NCBI GenBank assembly: GCA_964035575.1
Contig: OZ037876.1
Coordinates: 248,001 to 312,000, forward strand
DNA: 64,000 nt
Reading direction: 5' to 3'
Origin: Rhynchopus sp. YZ270_cl-10
Taxonomy: Eukaryota; Euglenozoa; Diplonemea; Diplonemida; Diplonemidae
A model generated the notes under the pieces. That model saw only the letters and a program-made list of their open reading frames with translations. It searched no databases and was not told the origin of the DNA. How positions within the stretch are numbered: the stretch's first letter is position 1; every line of letters starts with the position of its first letter. Positions 46,638 through 58,061 of this stretch are shown in pieces. The position numbers and the translations under genes are program-made.

Positions 46638-47376
46638 CAGGGCGTTCGCCCCGGGGCGAAAAATATTTTTTTTCGTTAAAAAAAATTTTTCCTGAAAAAA
46701 TGACATTTTATTTCGCCCCAGGGCTTCGCCCCACCGGGGCGAAACCCTGTATAAATAAATAAATAAATAAATAAATAAAAAAAGGGGAGAAAAAAAAATA
46801 AAGAGAGAGAGATTTCTCCCCACCACCCTGTCGACCCCCCGGAGGGGGGGTCGCAGAGGGGTGTCCACTGTTCCGCAAACCCGCCTGCCGTGAGAGGAAG
46901 TTTCCCCAGCACTCCCGCTCCTCAATCCTGCAGTCTGCTGAAGCCCCTGTTATAGAAGGTGTCACTACTCGTGTCAACTCTACCTTCAACGGCAGAGAGA
47001 CGTTTTAGTTTATTGAAAATAATCAAAATAAGGATGAAGTCTCATATGACGGATGCCTCTCTCTTGTACATCTGTTTGATTAAACAACACAAAGAGACCC
47101 TCAGTGAGGGGGGATTGATGAAATTCTCCATCGTTTTGCTGGTTTTAGTCAGGAAAGTGCAGCTGTAATAGCACTTGTGCTGGGGAAGGGATCACGCGCA
47201 AATCGCAAATTTTTTTTGACCACTCAGTACCAGGGATTCACCCCCCACGAACTAGCTTCTCTCCGGCGGAAAATTTTTTTTGACCTATTTTAAGCACTAG
47301 TAAAAAAGCAAAAATTTCGGGTTTTTTGGCATTTCGCCACGATCAGGAAAAAACGATGGCGATAGCGAACGCCCTG
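46638..47376. mobile_element. hAT-like nonautonomous DNA transposon, copy 1 (739 bp)
   Basis: The perfect 12-bp terminal inverted repeats CAGGGCGTTCGC and GCGAACGCCCTG are flanked by the 8-bp duplication GTCATCTT (46630-46637 and 47377-47384). An 8-bp duplication with a CAGGG terminus is the hAT hallmark. It contains an ATAA microsatellite, hairpin-forming GGGGCGAA sequences and a GATGCCTCTCTCTTGTACATC hairpin-like stretch, but no transposase. Near-identical to 57118-57839. Confidence 0.85.
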
Positions 47377-47551
47377 GTCATCTTGCAAAAAAAAAAAAAC
47401 TTACCGCCTCGAAAAAAATCAGGTTACGAGGGAGAGCTTTGAACAGCTGGAGGGAGGTTGCCTCAAACGATTGGGTCGTCGCATTGAAGGGAAAAAAACT
47501 GAAAATGATTGGAATAAAAAAGTGGTGGTACATTTTTTTTGAAATGGATGA

Positions 47552-48994
47552 CTAACAACATCTGCAGTCGCCGTCCTTATGTCTTCTGTAGTGGCTGTGC
47601 CTTCGGCTTGCCGTTTTTCTGATTGGTGCGGGGCGTGGTGCTGCTGCGGAACCTGCCGTAGTGGGAGCAGGCTGTGTTGGCTGTGCTTCTCTTTGTGCCT
47701 CTCTCTGACGTGAGGCACCTGGTACTCTGAGTACTTCGTGTCCTTCGATGGTCTGAATGGAGTCGACGTCGGTTGACTCTTCTGCACAGGACAATGCCTC
47801 GACCATGTCTCCGGTGTCAACGTCCCCGTCCCTGCCAGGGATGCTCTCCACACGAAGGGTGTCGAAGTCCGCAAACACAACACTCCGGGTGTCGGGTGAC
47901 ACAGCAAGGGAAGTCTTAGCCCGGGTGCCGCAGCTGAACTGGTAGACAGACTCTCCAGTGACCAGGTCCCACTGCATGACGCGGGTGTCCGCAGAGCAAG
48001 TGAAGAGGTACTCAGAGCAGGAGCTGAACTTTGATTCCCAGACCGTCTCGGTGTGTCCGGAGAGAGTGAGAAGGTGGTTCCCGTCTGTGTCGTAGACAAC
48101 TGAGGTGTTCTTCACAGAAGCAGCGATGAGAGTCGAGCAGGGGGAGAAGGTGACGGACGAGCACGTCCCCTCGAGGCTGCGCTCAAAGACCTTTTCGCCA
48201 GTTCCAAACCTGAACAGGGCCAGCTCCGAGGAGACGCACGCCACAAAGCGGCCGTTCGGCGACACCTTCAGATGCAAGCAGGTGTGCGGGACCTTCCGCA
48301 CCACCTCTCCTGTTCTGGTGTTGAAGACAAACAGCCCGGTGCTCACACTCACTGCGAGGTAGTCCACACACGGCGTGGCGGACATAGACCAGACACGTGT
48401 CCCGCACTGCAGATGGTGCAACACTTCGAACGTCGTTCTATCGAGCACTGTTACAACACTGCTGGACTCCAACACATAAATGATATGCTTTTGGGTCAGA
48501 TCTAGGGCACGTATTCTGCCTTCTGTAACAGGCCGTGTGACCTCGCCGTTGGCAAGATCGATCAGGCAGAGGCCGTTTGGTGCGTACATGCTGCCGCTGA
48601 CGCACCACCGTCCACAGGGGGAGAGCGAGAGGCGGGTGCACGCGTTGCGGTACTGTGCGGGGCACTTCCAATGCTCCTTGCGTGAGAAGCGTTGCAGTGT
48701 GGAGGTTGCGAAGTCGACCATGAGTGTGTCCCCGCAGCTGAGGCCAGAACGGCACAGCGGCACCTCGTCGTCGAGCAGACGCGAGCGCGACCCTGTCCGC
48801 CCCAACGTTGTACTGTCGAACAATTGCATCGAACGCACGCTCAGCGTCCGCGTCAACGGTGTGTCCTCAGGTGAGCTCTCCGCACTCCGTATCGCTGCCA
48901 ACGCCTTCTCCTTCAGCCCAGACAGCGTCTCCTCCTCCGTCACCGCAATCGTGCGCGAGCTTCCTGTCCTCATACACGCAATAGTCACGTCCAT
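47552..48994 (-). CDS. Ubiquitin-like fold plus WD40 repeat protein, 480 aa
   Basis: Single exon. Residues 1-95 resemble a ubiquitin-like fold: an opening beta hairpin (DVTIACMRTGSSRTIAVTEE), a helix (ETLSGLKEKALAAIR), then LLDDEVPLCRSGLSCGDTLM in place of the usual D-x-x-L-x-x-x-G-I-x-D-G-x-x-I. From about 110 to 400 there are about six or seven WD-type blades, for example SADTRVMQWDLVTGESVYQF and HLLTLSGHTETVWESKFSSC. The tail is proline/alanine-rich, then basic (TASRRHSHYRRHKDGD), and ends in CRCC, a possible lipidation site. It is probably a protein-protein interaction scaffold. The pathway is unknown. Confidence 0.8.
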   Translation of the reverse strand: MDVTIACMRTGSSRTIAVTEEETLSGLKEKALAAIRSAESSPEDTPLTRTLSVRSMQLFDSTTLGRTGSRSRLLDDEVPLCRSGLSCGDTLMVDFATSTLQRFSRKEHWKCPAQYRNACTRLSLSPCGRWCVSGSMYAPNGLCLIDLANGEVTRPVTEGRIRALDLTQKHIIYVLESSSVVTVLDRTTFEVLHHLQCGTRVWSMSATPCVDYLAVSVSTGLFVFNTRTGEVVRKVPHTCLHLKVSPNGRFVACVSSELALFRFGTGEKVFERSLEGTCSSVTFSPCSTLIAASVKNTSVVYDTDGNHLLTLSGHTETVWESKFSSCSEYLFTCSADTRVMQWDLVTGESVYQFSCGTRAKTSLAVSPDTRSVVFADFDTLRVESIPGRDGDVDTGDMVEALSCAEESTDVDSIQTIEGHEVLRVPGASRQREAQREAQPTQPAPTTAGSAAAPRPAPIRKTASRRHSHYRRHKDGDCRCC

Positions 48995-49239
48995 TGTTGG
49001 AATTTATAAAAGCAGAATATCCCAAAAGTTTGGTTTGTAGATGTAGGTGGAGAGTGGAGGGGTGGAGGGGTGGAAGGGTGGGGATAAAATTTGTAGAATC
49101 TGTGTAAATGGGGAGTTGTGTGATTAGGAAGAGAGGAGGTGGCGAAGACCCAGAGTCAAGGCCAAACGAGAGAACGAATGGGGAATTGAACCAGATCAAC
49201 ACCAAGCTTTCCCCGAGGCGAACCTATTGATCGCGCAGC

Positions 49240-49461
49240 TTGGGGGTGCCAACAGGGCCTCACATCGCACCTCACGGGGTCTGCAGAGTTGTGTCCCACG
49301 ACACAACAAAATGGGTATTTACTACATCGTCATTGTGTCCCTCTGATTCTGACTCTGACTCTGAGGTAATTGAGATAATCGTGGTGGACGACGTCAGGGA
49401 GTGTCCGCACTGCGTTCAGAAGAAGTCAGAAGATACAGAGACCAACTCCACCTCCGACTAG
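49240..49461 (+). other. Short GC-rich plus-strand ORF, doubtful
   Basis: A 73-codon frame without an ATG start (it opens with TTG just after a stop). It contains an acidic serine run and a hydrophobic-acidic stretch (SDSDSDSEVIEIIVVDD), which looks like a SUMO-interacting motif, followed by a CPHC pair. An overlapping frame continues to about 49720 before the DNA becomes AT-rich. It may be a remnant of a larger coding unit. No family is recognised. Confidence 0.25.
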
Positions 49462-49934
49462 AGGACATGCACCGATTCGCACGATGCAGTACCGAGGCTG
49501 TTGAACCTCTCGGAGATGACCCGAACACTCCCGACAACGACATGAGTTGTCCTGCACCTGACCGGTCGGAGGACCAGCAAGATTCTCGTTTTAAAGCGGC
49601 AGTTTCGGAGCAGCCGGACCACGTAGAGCCACCAAGGAAGCAGAGTGGCCATTTTGAGTCAGCCTCCACCCCCGGAAGCGCCGGAGACCGACGTGGTGAT
49701 TATGAAAGGTATTGCAAGGTTTGTTTCATTTTTTTTCTTCTTTTTTTGGAGATAGGTAAGGCGACTCTACAGAGCAAACAAAAATATTTTTTTTCGGGGA
49801 GCATTGTGAGTTTTTTATTTTTTTGTAGGATTCAACAAAAAAAAAAAAATGGGCCTCCGTTATGATCCAAAAGTGCAAATCATAAAGGTGGTCTGCCATA
49901 TCAACTGCAATGGACCCAACTTGGTGTGATCACC

Positions 49935-50032
49935 AAACGGATTCTCCGTGGTTCCCCCGAAGGTGCTCCGCAAATGTTAATATAGCCCGAAACAGTTCTC
50001 CGTGGTTCCCGTGGGTTGTCCGTGGGTTGTCC
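49935..50032. repeat. Small tandem/dispersed motif repeat
   Basis: TTCTCCGTGGTTCCC occurs twice (near 49941 and 49994) and GTGGGTTGTCC twice in tandem (near 50008-50030). Confidence 0.6.
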
Positions 50033-50386
50033 GCACCCCCTGAATCACACCACAACTACTAGCTTTTTATAAGCAGCAGCGTGGTTGTCATCCCATTCCC
50101 CCTTATTAAGCAATCCTTCCCCACCCCCCTCGTTATTCGTTTTTTTTTGTTTTGTTTCGGCAAAAGTGGTCTCCGCCTTTGCCAAAACATTTTCGCTAAA
50201 AAAAAGGTAAAGAACTTCATCCTCTGCTCAGTCACCCCAAGAAAAAGAAATGTTTAAATGAACCACATCCGATCAATTATCGTACGTGCTTCTCAAATGA
50301 CTATAGGAAGCTAGATAGACGGTAGGAAAATAAAAGAAGTTTTGAATGATGAATATTCCTTCATACACATCTTCAAAAAAAAAAGA

Positions 50387-50430
50387 GTTTATAAGATGAG
50401 CCTAAGCCTCTCTGTGCTTAGTCACCTTAA
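50387..50430 (+). repeat. Hairpin element, family A, best consensus copy
   Basis: Reads GTTTATAAGATGAGCCTAAG, then CCTCTCTGTGCTTAGTCACC, TT. CTAAG pairs with CTTAG, and GGTGAC-like ends are partly complementary to GATGA. Confidence 0.65.
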
Positions 50431-50715
50431 AAAAATCATTCAAAATACCGAGATATGGGTAATAAACGACCCAAAACGGTATAAAAGAGCTTCATTGGAC
50501 TTTTAGGACCACAAGCTCATATAACCTGCAAGCAGAAAGGCAGGGAGAAACAAAAAAAGAAAAAGGAAAATTTGAAAGGCACATGGGCCTCTCACATCAA
50601 AAAAACAACTAACTTAGAATAAACTGGAGTCGCACAGTAAGCGAAAAGGTGGTAGGAGGAAAAGACGTTACTTTTTTTTAAAAAACAGTTTTAAAGTAAG
50701 ACCCCTTTACAAGAA

Positions 50716-53700
50716 CTATACAGGGTGTTTGCCAAGTATACTATCTTCAGTGGTCGGTTCGGTGCTTTGACGGGGCATGCTTGGAGCTGACGTGCTGTCG
50801 TAGGTTGACGAGCAGCTGGCGGAGAGGAGCGTCTGTAAAAAAAATACAATTTCCAAGATGAATGTGCATCTCGTGCACGACACATATTGTTAAAGAAGGG
50901 GTGTTTATTGCTTTAGTGTATTGATTTATCCCCATATCACATAGAGAAAGTGGAGTTTGTAAGGTGAACCTAAGCCTCTCGTGTTTACTTTCCTGTATTA
51001 TCCACTTTCTTGAAAAACAACAAAAAACAAACCACATACAATTTGTTCAACATCCGGACGGCTGCATGCGCCGAAGGAGTCATTAGAAGGGGTGGCAGTG
51101 CGCGAGTCTCCGTCGTTGCTTTGCATGTCAGATTCCGTTATCCATTCGTGGCACAGAAGCTCCTGTGAAGAGGGAATTGTTTACACATAATAATAATATT
51201 ATTGAAGTACGAAACACGAAACCAACACAGTTGGTTTTTGAAAAGAAGCTATAAAAAGAAGTTGACATAAAATACAAAAGCCCTCTCGCTACAGTGCGCA
51301 CCAAAGAATGTACGCTTTGTCTTGTACCACGAAACGTATCAAAACGGGTGGCATAGTGTCCACTGGAAAGGACTCAGGGCGAACAACAGTCAGCCCAATT
51401 TTGAAAACCCCTCCCCCCTTTCTGCCATACCTCTGCACTCGGGCGCTCCTCTGGGTTCCGTTTGAAGCAGAGCTCAAAGAAGTCTGTACATGATATACTA
51501 ACATCCGTCGGTTCATTCGAAGGGTGACCGGTACTATTCGCGATATGGAACACTACTGCGAAAACACCGTCACGCGATGCCCATGGGGCTCCCCCTCTGT
51601 TTGGTTATTTATTTTTAGACAGTCCATGGAGTAAGTTTCCCCCCCACATTTTACAAACCTTGTTAACACTTCGACGGCGGTGCAGCCAACAGACCATATG
51701 TCAGCTTTCTTGTTGAAGCCGTTTTTGAATACTTCGGGTGCAGCCCAGTAAGGGGTGCCGGCGAAGGAGTTGGACATGGTGCAGGTTGCGATGTCGCGTG
51801 CACAGCCGAAGTCTGCGAGCTTGATGCAGCCTTCCGAGTCGAGGAGGACGTTCTCGCCTTTGATGTCACGGTGCACAACGTTGTTCTCATGCAGGAAGGC
51901 AAGCCCGCAGAGCATCTGACGGATACACTGCGCCGCCACAGCCTCCGAAAGCCGCGCACTGCACGCCTTCACAAGACTCGTCAACGAACCCCCTACCGCG
52001 TACTCCATGAAGATGTAAATCCGCCGCCTCTTCTCGTTAAACTCACACGCCTTGTACTTAATAACATTCGGGTGCTGCAATTTCCGCATAAAGTTCACCT
52101 CCTTCTCCAACTTCGCAATCTCCGCATCCGAAGCTTGCCCTTCATCACGCAGGTCCACAATCTTCACCGCAACGAGAGTGCAGTTTTGCAAAATCCCAAG
52201 ATGAACAGACCCGAAGGCACCTCTGCCGAGGAGGCGGCCTTTTGTCCATTTTTTGTAGATGTCGGTGGAGGAGGTTTCGGTGGTGTCGCTTGGTGATGTG
52301 CCTGCAGGGGTTGTGCACCACGAGGCTGTGGAGGCGGTGGCCACACAGAGGTAGTAGGGAAGGGCAAAGAGGTCGACGTCTTGCGAGCGTGCGAAGGAAG
52401 CCTTTCTGCGTGAAGAGTCGAGCCCGCCTTCGACACCGACGTCGCCTTCGGGGCGAAGGTATTTCGTCCACAGCGCCTGCAGCACGCCAACCCAGCCAGC
52501 ACAACCAAGAAGCCACACCACAACAAGAACCACAGACATCCCACCCCGCGGAACACACAGCAACACATGAGGATCACCATGCAGTATAGAAGCCCGCGCA
52601 ACGCAGACAGTCCAAAGCGACATAATCTGTGCAGAAGCGCGCAGTCGGTTGACATTGTCGTACACGGAAGGTGTAGTCAGCAGTGTCCACGCCAAGTACA
52701 TCCCCTGCACAACGGCAACCAAGGAAAGGAGTGTGCCCGCGTTCGCGTCGCACACAGCCATGGTGACGATCTGCGCAGCTACAAAGAAGACCCGCCCCGC
52801 ATCAAAGGAACGCTTCGTGCGCACGTCGCACCCCGTGAACACAATGTGTCGCAGTGGTGCTGCAGAGAATGTTCCCGAATCGATGACCATCCAGCAGAGC
52901 AGAAGCGCAAAGACGATGCCCAAGGGGAGAAGGCTGGTCAGGGGGTACGACTCAGGGCAGGTGGAGGAGAAGACGTGCACGGCGTCGAAGACGCTGTCGT
53001 GCTCGGAGAGAACGCACTGCATCGGGCGCAGCAGGACCAGCAGGCAGGGGATGAGCAGGATGCTTCCTGCAGTGCTGACTGCGGCGGCTTGACGCATGGC
53101 ACGCAGGCCGAAACACTCGATAACAGCCGGGAAGCTGTCTGCGCTCCACATCTCCGGCCCCAGGTCCTCGATGCCCGCAGTCTGCAGGTACTCCGCACGC
53201 AACTCCAACAGCCTCTGCCGCATCCTCCACCACAGCGGTACACACACACCAACCGCCACGCACACTGTCATGAACAACAACAGCTGCACATCCTCGGACA
53301 GATGGTTCAACATCAGCACTCTGATGTATGGATGCAAGGTTGACGTTCCGAGCCACAGACATTCTAGTGCAATAGCCGCACAGCAGAATGCATTTAACGA
53401 GAGCACGTTGCTGCTGTCGGTGATGTTCAGATATGCGTACATAGGCGGGCGGGAGACAACGGCCCTGTACGCGGCGTGCCAGGAGCCGAGGACGCGCAGC
53501 GAGCAGGCTGCGAGCAGGGCCATGCAGAGCACAACACCCAGCCCGAGGAGCAGGTTCGCAGTGGGTACACGCGGCTGCGGAAGAAGGAAGAGCGAGTCCT
53601 GCTCGATGTAGGCAAGTAGCGGCTCGTTCTGGTGGCTGCAGTGGATGTTCGTGTCCGTGAACTCTCCCTCCAAGGTGCCCCACCGCATGAAGGGGTGCAC

Positions 53701-56199
53701 GCACGCATCCTTGACCGTGTCAGGGAAGCGGATGTACTCAGACTTGCACACCAAGTTCGCCACAGACGCAAAGTGCAGCGCCCCCAGCACAACAATGTAA
53801 GACCCAAAGCTCACAGACCGTAAGTCCGCTGACTCCTTGTCATGGAAAATAACCTTTCCACTCAGGTACAAATCCCCGAACACCTTCAACCGTGTCATAA
53901 TCAAAGAAGGGTACTCAGCAACAAGGGTCGAGCCCGCTTTGAACACAGCGTTGCCGCTCACCGTTGCATACACGTAGACAGTGCTGTCCGCTGTGGAGCC
54001 GAATGTGACGTGTGAGTCAGCCCCGGCAACCATCCCCTCCATGTCGATACTGCTGTTTGCGATGAAGACACCGTCCACAACGAAGTTCCGCACTTCCAGC
54101 ACTGCAAGCGAGTCGCGGTCGAGGTGCGAAGGAAAGCGCAGCTCTCCACCCTTCAGCACGTGAAGGGAGGACAGCTGCACCTTCGGGTTTGAGTCTGTTG
54201 TGTACACAAGCCCGCTGATTCGCAGGCCGGAGGTCGGTGTGCCGGTGATGGTCCCAACGTTGCGCATCTGCCACCGCACGGTCCCGGCGAACTGCACACA
54301 ACCTATGATCTCGACACGCTTGCGCTCCTGCAGGGAGTCTACGAAGGTTATGTCGTTCGAGATGACCATGTCCTCAGCCCCGCTGCATGTGTCCACGTTG
54401 CTTTCAAAGGTCACGTCATTGTAAAAGGTGAGCGAGACGTTTGCACGCATGTGTTTGAAGTCGTGCACAGAGACACCGTAGATGACTACTGGGGCGTGGA
54501 ACACTACGCTGTTCCTGAGGCTCCTGATTTGGCTTATGTTCCACCGCACTGGCTCTGTGATTGTTTCGGGGGTGTCGGTGTGCACGGTGATGACTGCGAG
54601 TTCGTTGTGGTCGGCATCTTCGTCATCTTCTGGACGTGTCTGCGCAGCTATGGGTGGCGCTGTTGTTGCAGGGGCCATAGTCATTGGGACGGGCTCGGGT
54701 GGTGCTATGGTCGGAGGTGCTACGGTCGGCGGGCTTGCGCGATAGTCATACTCCTGGTTTTCCGAGGACCTTTGGGAGCGGCCCCAGGAAGCCCAGGGAG
54801 ACCGTTTCCCCTTACTAGTCTTTGCAACCCGTTCTGCACGGTTCTCCACGACGAGCTTCGGAGAACCCGTCTTCCTGAAATAGGCGTCTATCTCCGATGA
54901 GAGCTCCTGCACTCCGTGGCCGACCGCAAGCTCAACGTTTTCGGTGACGGAGGGGATGGAGTGCCGGACGTTCCCGCAGAGCAGAAGGAGTCCTCCTTTG
55001 CTGGGGCCTTCAAGCTGCACGTTCGCGACGACGGAGGGGTGAGGGTTGTTATCTGCGTACTCGCCGACACGGAGCTGCGAGGTGCGGTGGAGGTTGAGGA
55101 TGCAGCTGCTGGCACAGCCGCTGAAGACGTCGACAGCGGCGACAGACCTGCCGTCGAGGAACACACCACGCAGGCCGGCAGGTGCACGCCCACTCTCGCC
55201 GACGGAGAGAGCGGATATGTGCACATCTGCACCCACCTCTGCAGCGAGACGTGCACACCGCATCGTACCCAGACGCGTCAGTGGAGCTGCTGCTGGGCGC
55301 TCTGTCCTGCACGTACGCTGCGGCATCGACGGCGAGACAGACGCATTCCCAGTCACGACCACCTGGCCTTCGTTCCACTCGATCGCTGGGTCCACACACT
55401 GCGACGGCTGCTTCCGGCGAATATCTGTCCCAAGACGCACACGGAACGTCCGCAGGTCACCCCCCTCCACAAGGCTCGATGTGTCCAGCTTCAACTGCCC
55501 CATATCGTTGAGAAGCACCTTCACCCGCTCACTCGCGTCAAAGTCGCTGCTCAGAAGCGTTGTAAACACCTTTATGGGCTTCCTGCCTCGCGACATAAAC
55601 ACCACTGCATCCGTCCTTAGCACTGCATCCGTCACCCCTACTGGGGACGCAACCTTTGCCCCGCTGTACATCACTAGGTGCGACACATGGGGTGTGCCGT
55701 ATCCTTCGGCACCGACCAGGAGGACGGCACCCTCTTCGAGAACCACTTCAGAGTACTTTACTGCAGACAGGATGAAGCAATTTGATCCTGAATGCGGTGC
55801 GAGGTGGACTGCGTCTCCCACTGTTCCGGTGTTCGAACCTCGCACGACGACGGAGTGCCGGACGGAGACGCCAATGTTGAGGACATTCCATATTCCATAC
55901 CCGGAGCGGTGGCAGAGCAGCAAATGCTGTGCAGCGGATGTGTTCACCCTGCCAAGCGCCACGTCAGGTGCGGAGGCTCGGACGGCGATGCGCATTGTGG
56001 ACCCGGAGCATGCGGCACCCACGTTCTCATAGTATGTGTCCCGCAAGATAAACGCATATTGATCATTGTCATTCAGATCCGTGCCCTTGATCTCCACGTG
56101 TACAGGGTCTGTGCACCCACGCACAATCACGTACCGCGGCCCCACCGCCAGGAGATGGTGCACCAGCACCATCATCACAGTCACAACGGTAAGAGACAT
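50716..56199 (-). CDS. Large multi-span receptor-like protein kinase (MAP3K/STE-like), 1,648 aa
   Basis: Four exons: 56199-51659, 51596-51431, 51162-51040 and 50832-50716 (introns 62, 268 and 207 nt). I start at the ATG at 56199, which opens a hydrophobic signal/anchor (MSLTVVTVMMVLVHHLLAV). A beta-rich extracellular region of about 890 residues follows, with many short V/T/N-rich strands suggestive of a beta-helix and a proline/threonine linker (APPTIAPPEPVPMTMAP). Then come several membrane spans and a kinase from about residue 1318: GRGAFGSVHLG, VAVKIVDL, HRDIKGEN, ADFGCA, GTPYWAAPEV. All catalytic residues are present. Splicing restores RGGAPWASRDGVFAVVF, FELCFKRNPEERPSAE and ELLCHEWITE. 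It is a paralog of the gene at 28551-32177 with all three introns at matching positions, but has a much longer ectodomain. Likely a membrane receptor upstream of a kinase cascade. Confidence 0.88.
50851..50886 (+). repeat. Hairpin element, family B, inside an intron
   Basis: Lies in the last intron of the large receptor kinase (50833-51039). Reads TCCAAGATGAATGTGCATC then TCGTGCACGACACAT. Confidence 0.6.
50955..50995 (+). repeat. Hairpin element, family A, inside the same intron
   Basis: Reads GTTTGTAAGGTGAACCTAAG then CCTCTCGTGTTTACTTTCC. Its A-lead and CCTCTCGTG core are kept, and the 3' arm has drifted. Confidence 0.6.
51255..51305 (+). repeat. Hairpin element, family D, inside an intron
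   Basis: Lies in the second intron of the large receptor kinase (51163-51430). Reads AAGTTGACATAAAATACAAA then AGCCCTCTCGCTACAGTGCG. Related to 26516, 33615 and 36207. Confidence 0.55.
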
Positions 56200-56433
56200 A
56201 AACAAAATAATCAAGCGCTTATGCGAACATCCACCCCACCGCCCCGACCTCCCAGAGGCGAGACGCCTGCGCGCCGACTTAAGGAAAGCCAGCCTGGCGC
56301 ACGCATTCCTGGTGGGTGGTGGGGTATGTTTCGAGGGGAAAAAGAGGGGAGAAAAAAAATGGGGGAACTAATCTTTGTAACCACACCCTTAAGTTAGGAA
56401 AAAAAGACAATATTGGAAAAGGGAATTGCTTTT

Positions 56434-56877
56434 TTATCTCCGGATTCGTTTTGGTTTGATGCCGAAGGCCTGCCTTCCTGCAGCGGTATTGATGTGGTAG
56501 GTGTACGCGAGATGCACTATACTCACCAACGCGAGGCAGCACACGAGCGCAGTGCCGACGGTGAAATTCGCGTCGCCTTCTCTGTGACGCACTTGGGGTG
56601 CACAGAGGTTCGGGCTGCAGCCGAGGTCTTGCCGCACGACAAAACGTCTGCACCATGCACCTGCTTCGTCTACTGGATGGTCATCATGATCGTGTCCACC
56701 TCTGCTGCACGCACCACGTGCCCCATCAGCAAGACACGCATACAACTCCGTTACACACGCACACACCAAAGCAACCCGATCCCCAGCCCGCACAAAGCAC
56801 TCCCGCAGCGCATCGCCCGCAACACCCTCCGCAGGCCACAATGTCTCCATGTTCACACACCGCTCCGGGGAACACAT
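56434..56877 (-). CDS. Small tail-anchored-type membrane protein, 147 aa
   Basis: A GC-rich single-exon frame with an ATG in A-rich context. It is cysteine-rich (about 10 cysteines) and has one hydrophobic span near the C-terminus (TVGTALVCCLALVSIVHLAY, residues about 105-125) followed by a short basic end (KPKRIRR). No N-terminal signal is seen, so tail-anchored topology is plausible. A histidine/aspartate cluster (GGHDHDDHP) precedes the span. It lies 234 bp upstream of the large receptor kinase on the same strand. No family is recognised. The second ATG, at codon 10, could be the true start. Confidence 0.6.
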   Translation of the reverse strand: MCSPERCVNMETLWPAEGVAGDALRECFVRAGDRVALVCACVTELYACLADGARGACSRGGHDHDDHPVDEAGAWCRRFVVRQDLGCSPNLCAPQVRHREGDANFTVGTALVCCLALVSIVHLAYTYHINTAAGRQAFGIKPKRIRR

Positions 56878-58061
56878 TTTATCAAATACGTTTCACACTC
56901 AAATGGAAACCCCCCTTTTGCGTATTTCTAATGTGTATACCTTGAAATGGGAAAACTGCGCGAAGGGGGAAACTGAAGTGCTTAGTCACAATTTTATTCT
57001 TAAACTGAGACAATGAATAAAAACGAATTTTTGCGGTGGGTTGGGGTTGAGAAGAGGGAGAGAAGGAGAAATAATGTGGGAAGAGGGGGCTAATTTTTTT
57101 TTTTTTTTGGTGCAAATCAGGGCGTTCGCTCCGGGGCGAAAAATATTTTTTTTCGTTAAAAAAATCTTTTCCTGAAAAAATGACATTTTATTTCGCCCCA
57201 GGGCTTCGCCCCACCGGGGCGAAACCCTGTATAAATAAATAAATAAATAAAAAAAGGGGGGAGGAAAAAAAAAAAAAGAGAGAGAGAGAGATTTCTCCCC
57301 ACCACCCTGTAGACCCCCCCGGAGGGGGGGTCGCAGAGGGGTGTCCACTGTACTCAAAATCATCCGCAAACCCGCCTGCCGTGAGAGGAAGTTTCCCCAG
57401 CACTCCCGCTCGCTCCTCAATCCTGCAGTCTGCTGAAGGTGTACCGTACCCCCTGTTATAGAAGGTGTCACTGCTCGTGTCAACTCTACTTTCAACGGCA
57501 GAGAGTTGAAAATAATCAAAATAAGGATGAAGTCTCATATGACAGATGCCTCTCTCTTGTACATCTGTTTGATTAAACAACACAAAGAGACCCTCAGTGA
57601 GGGGGGATTGATGAAATTCTCCATCGTTTTGCTGGTTTTAGTGCTGGGGAAGGGATCACGCGCAAATCGCAAATTTTTTTTGACCATTCAGTACCAGGGA
57701 TTCACCCCACGAACTAACTTCTCTCCGGCGGGAAATTTTTTTTTGACCTATTTTAAGCACTAGTAAAAAAACGAAAATTTCGGGGTTTTTGGCATTTCGC
57801 CACGATCAGGAAAAAACGATGGCGATAGCGAACGCCCTGGTGCAAATGTCAAAGAAGAATTACAAAAGAAAAATAGGGGGCTATTTGAAGAAAAAATAGG
57901 CCATAACAAAACCAGAAGGCTAATTTTATATGTTTGCTTTTTTTTTGGTATGAGGGGGAGCTGTGAATGCTCCCTCCCCCAAAGGGTGAGGACTTCGTTT
58001 AAAAACTGTGTAAAAGTGGGGGAGGGAAGTTAACTGCATGGGAGGGGGGAGAATGTTTTAC
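56878..58061. other. Intergenic region holding hAT-like copy 2
   Basis: Apart from the transposon at 57118-57839, only AT-rich DNA is seen. Confidence 0.6.
57118..57839. mobile_element. hAT-like nonautonomous DNA transposon, copy 2 (722 bp)
   Basis: Same ends as copy 1 (CAGGGCGTTCGC, GCGAACGCCCTG) in the same orientation. It is flanked by its own 8-bp duplication GTGCAAAT (57110-57117 and 57840-57847). It differs from copy 1 mainly by small indels, such as the number of ATAA units, so both are recent. Confidence 0.85.

Larger units (their letters stand above)
44072..47551. other. Intergenic region with hairpins and MITEs
   Basis: No gene is recognised. It holds a family C hairpin at 44549-44597, family A copies at 45175-45250, 45307-45345 and 46601-46637, a 49-bp palindromic insert at 45640-45688, a G/T homopolymer block at 45935-45965 and a hAT-like MITE at 46638-47376. 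Confidence 0.65.
48995..50715. other. Intergenic region
   Basis: A GC-rich block at about 49190-49720 has short plus-strand open frames, and tandem motifs lie at 49935-50032. Hairpin elements follow at 50341-50373 (B), 50387-50430 (A) and 50571-50598 (B). No confident gene. Confidence 0.5.

Noticed and set aside
49401-49865. 154-codon plus-strand frame
   Set aside because: Its last third is translated homopolymer AT-rich DNA. Only the first part has coding-like GC content, noted under the doubtful ORF at 49240.
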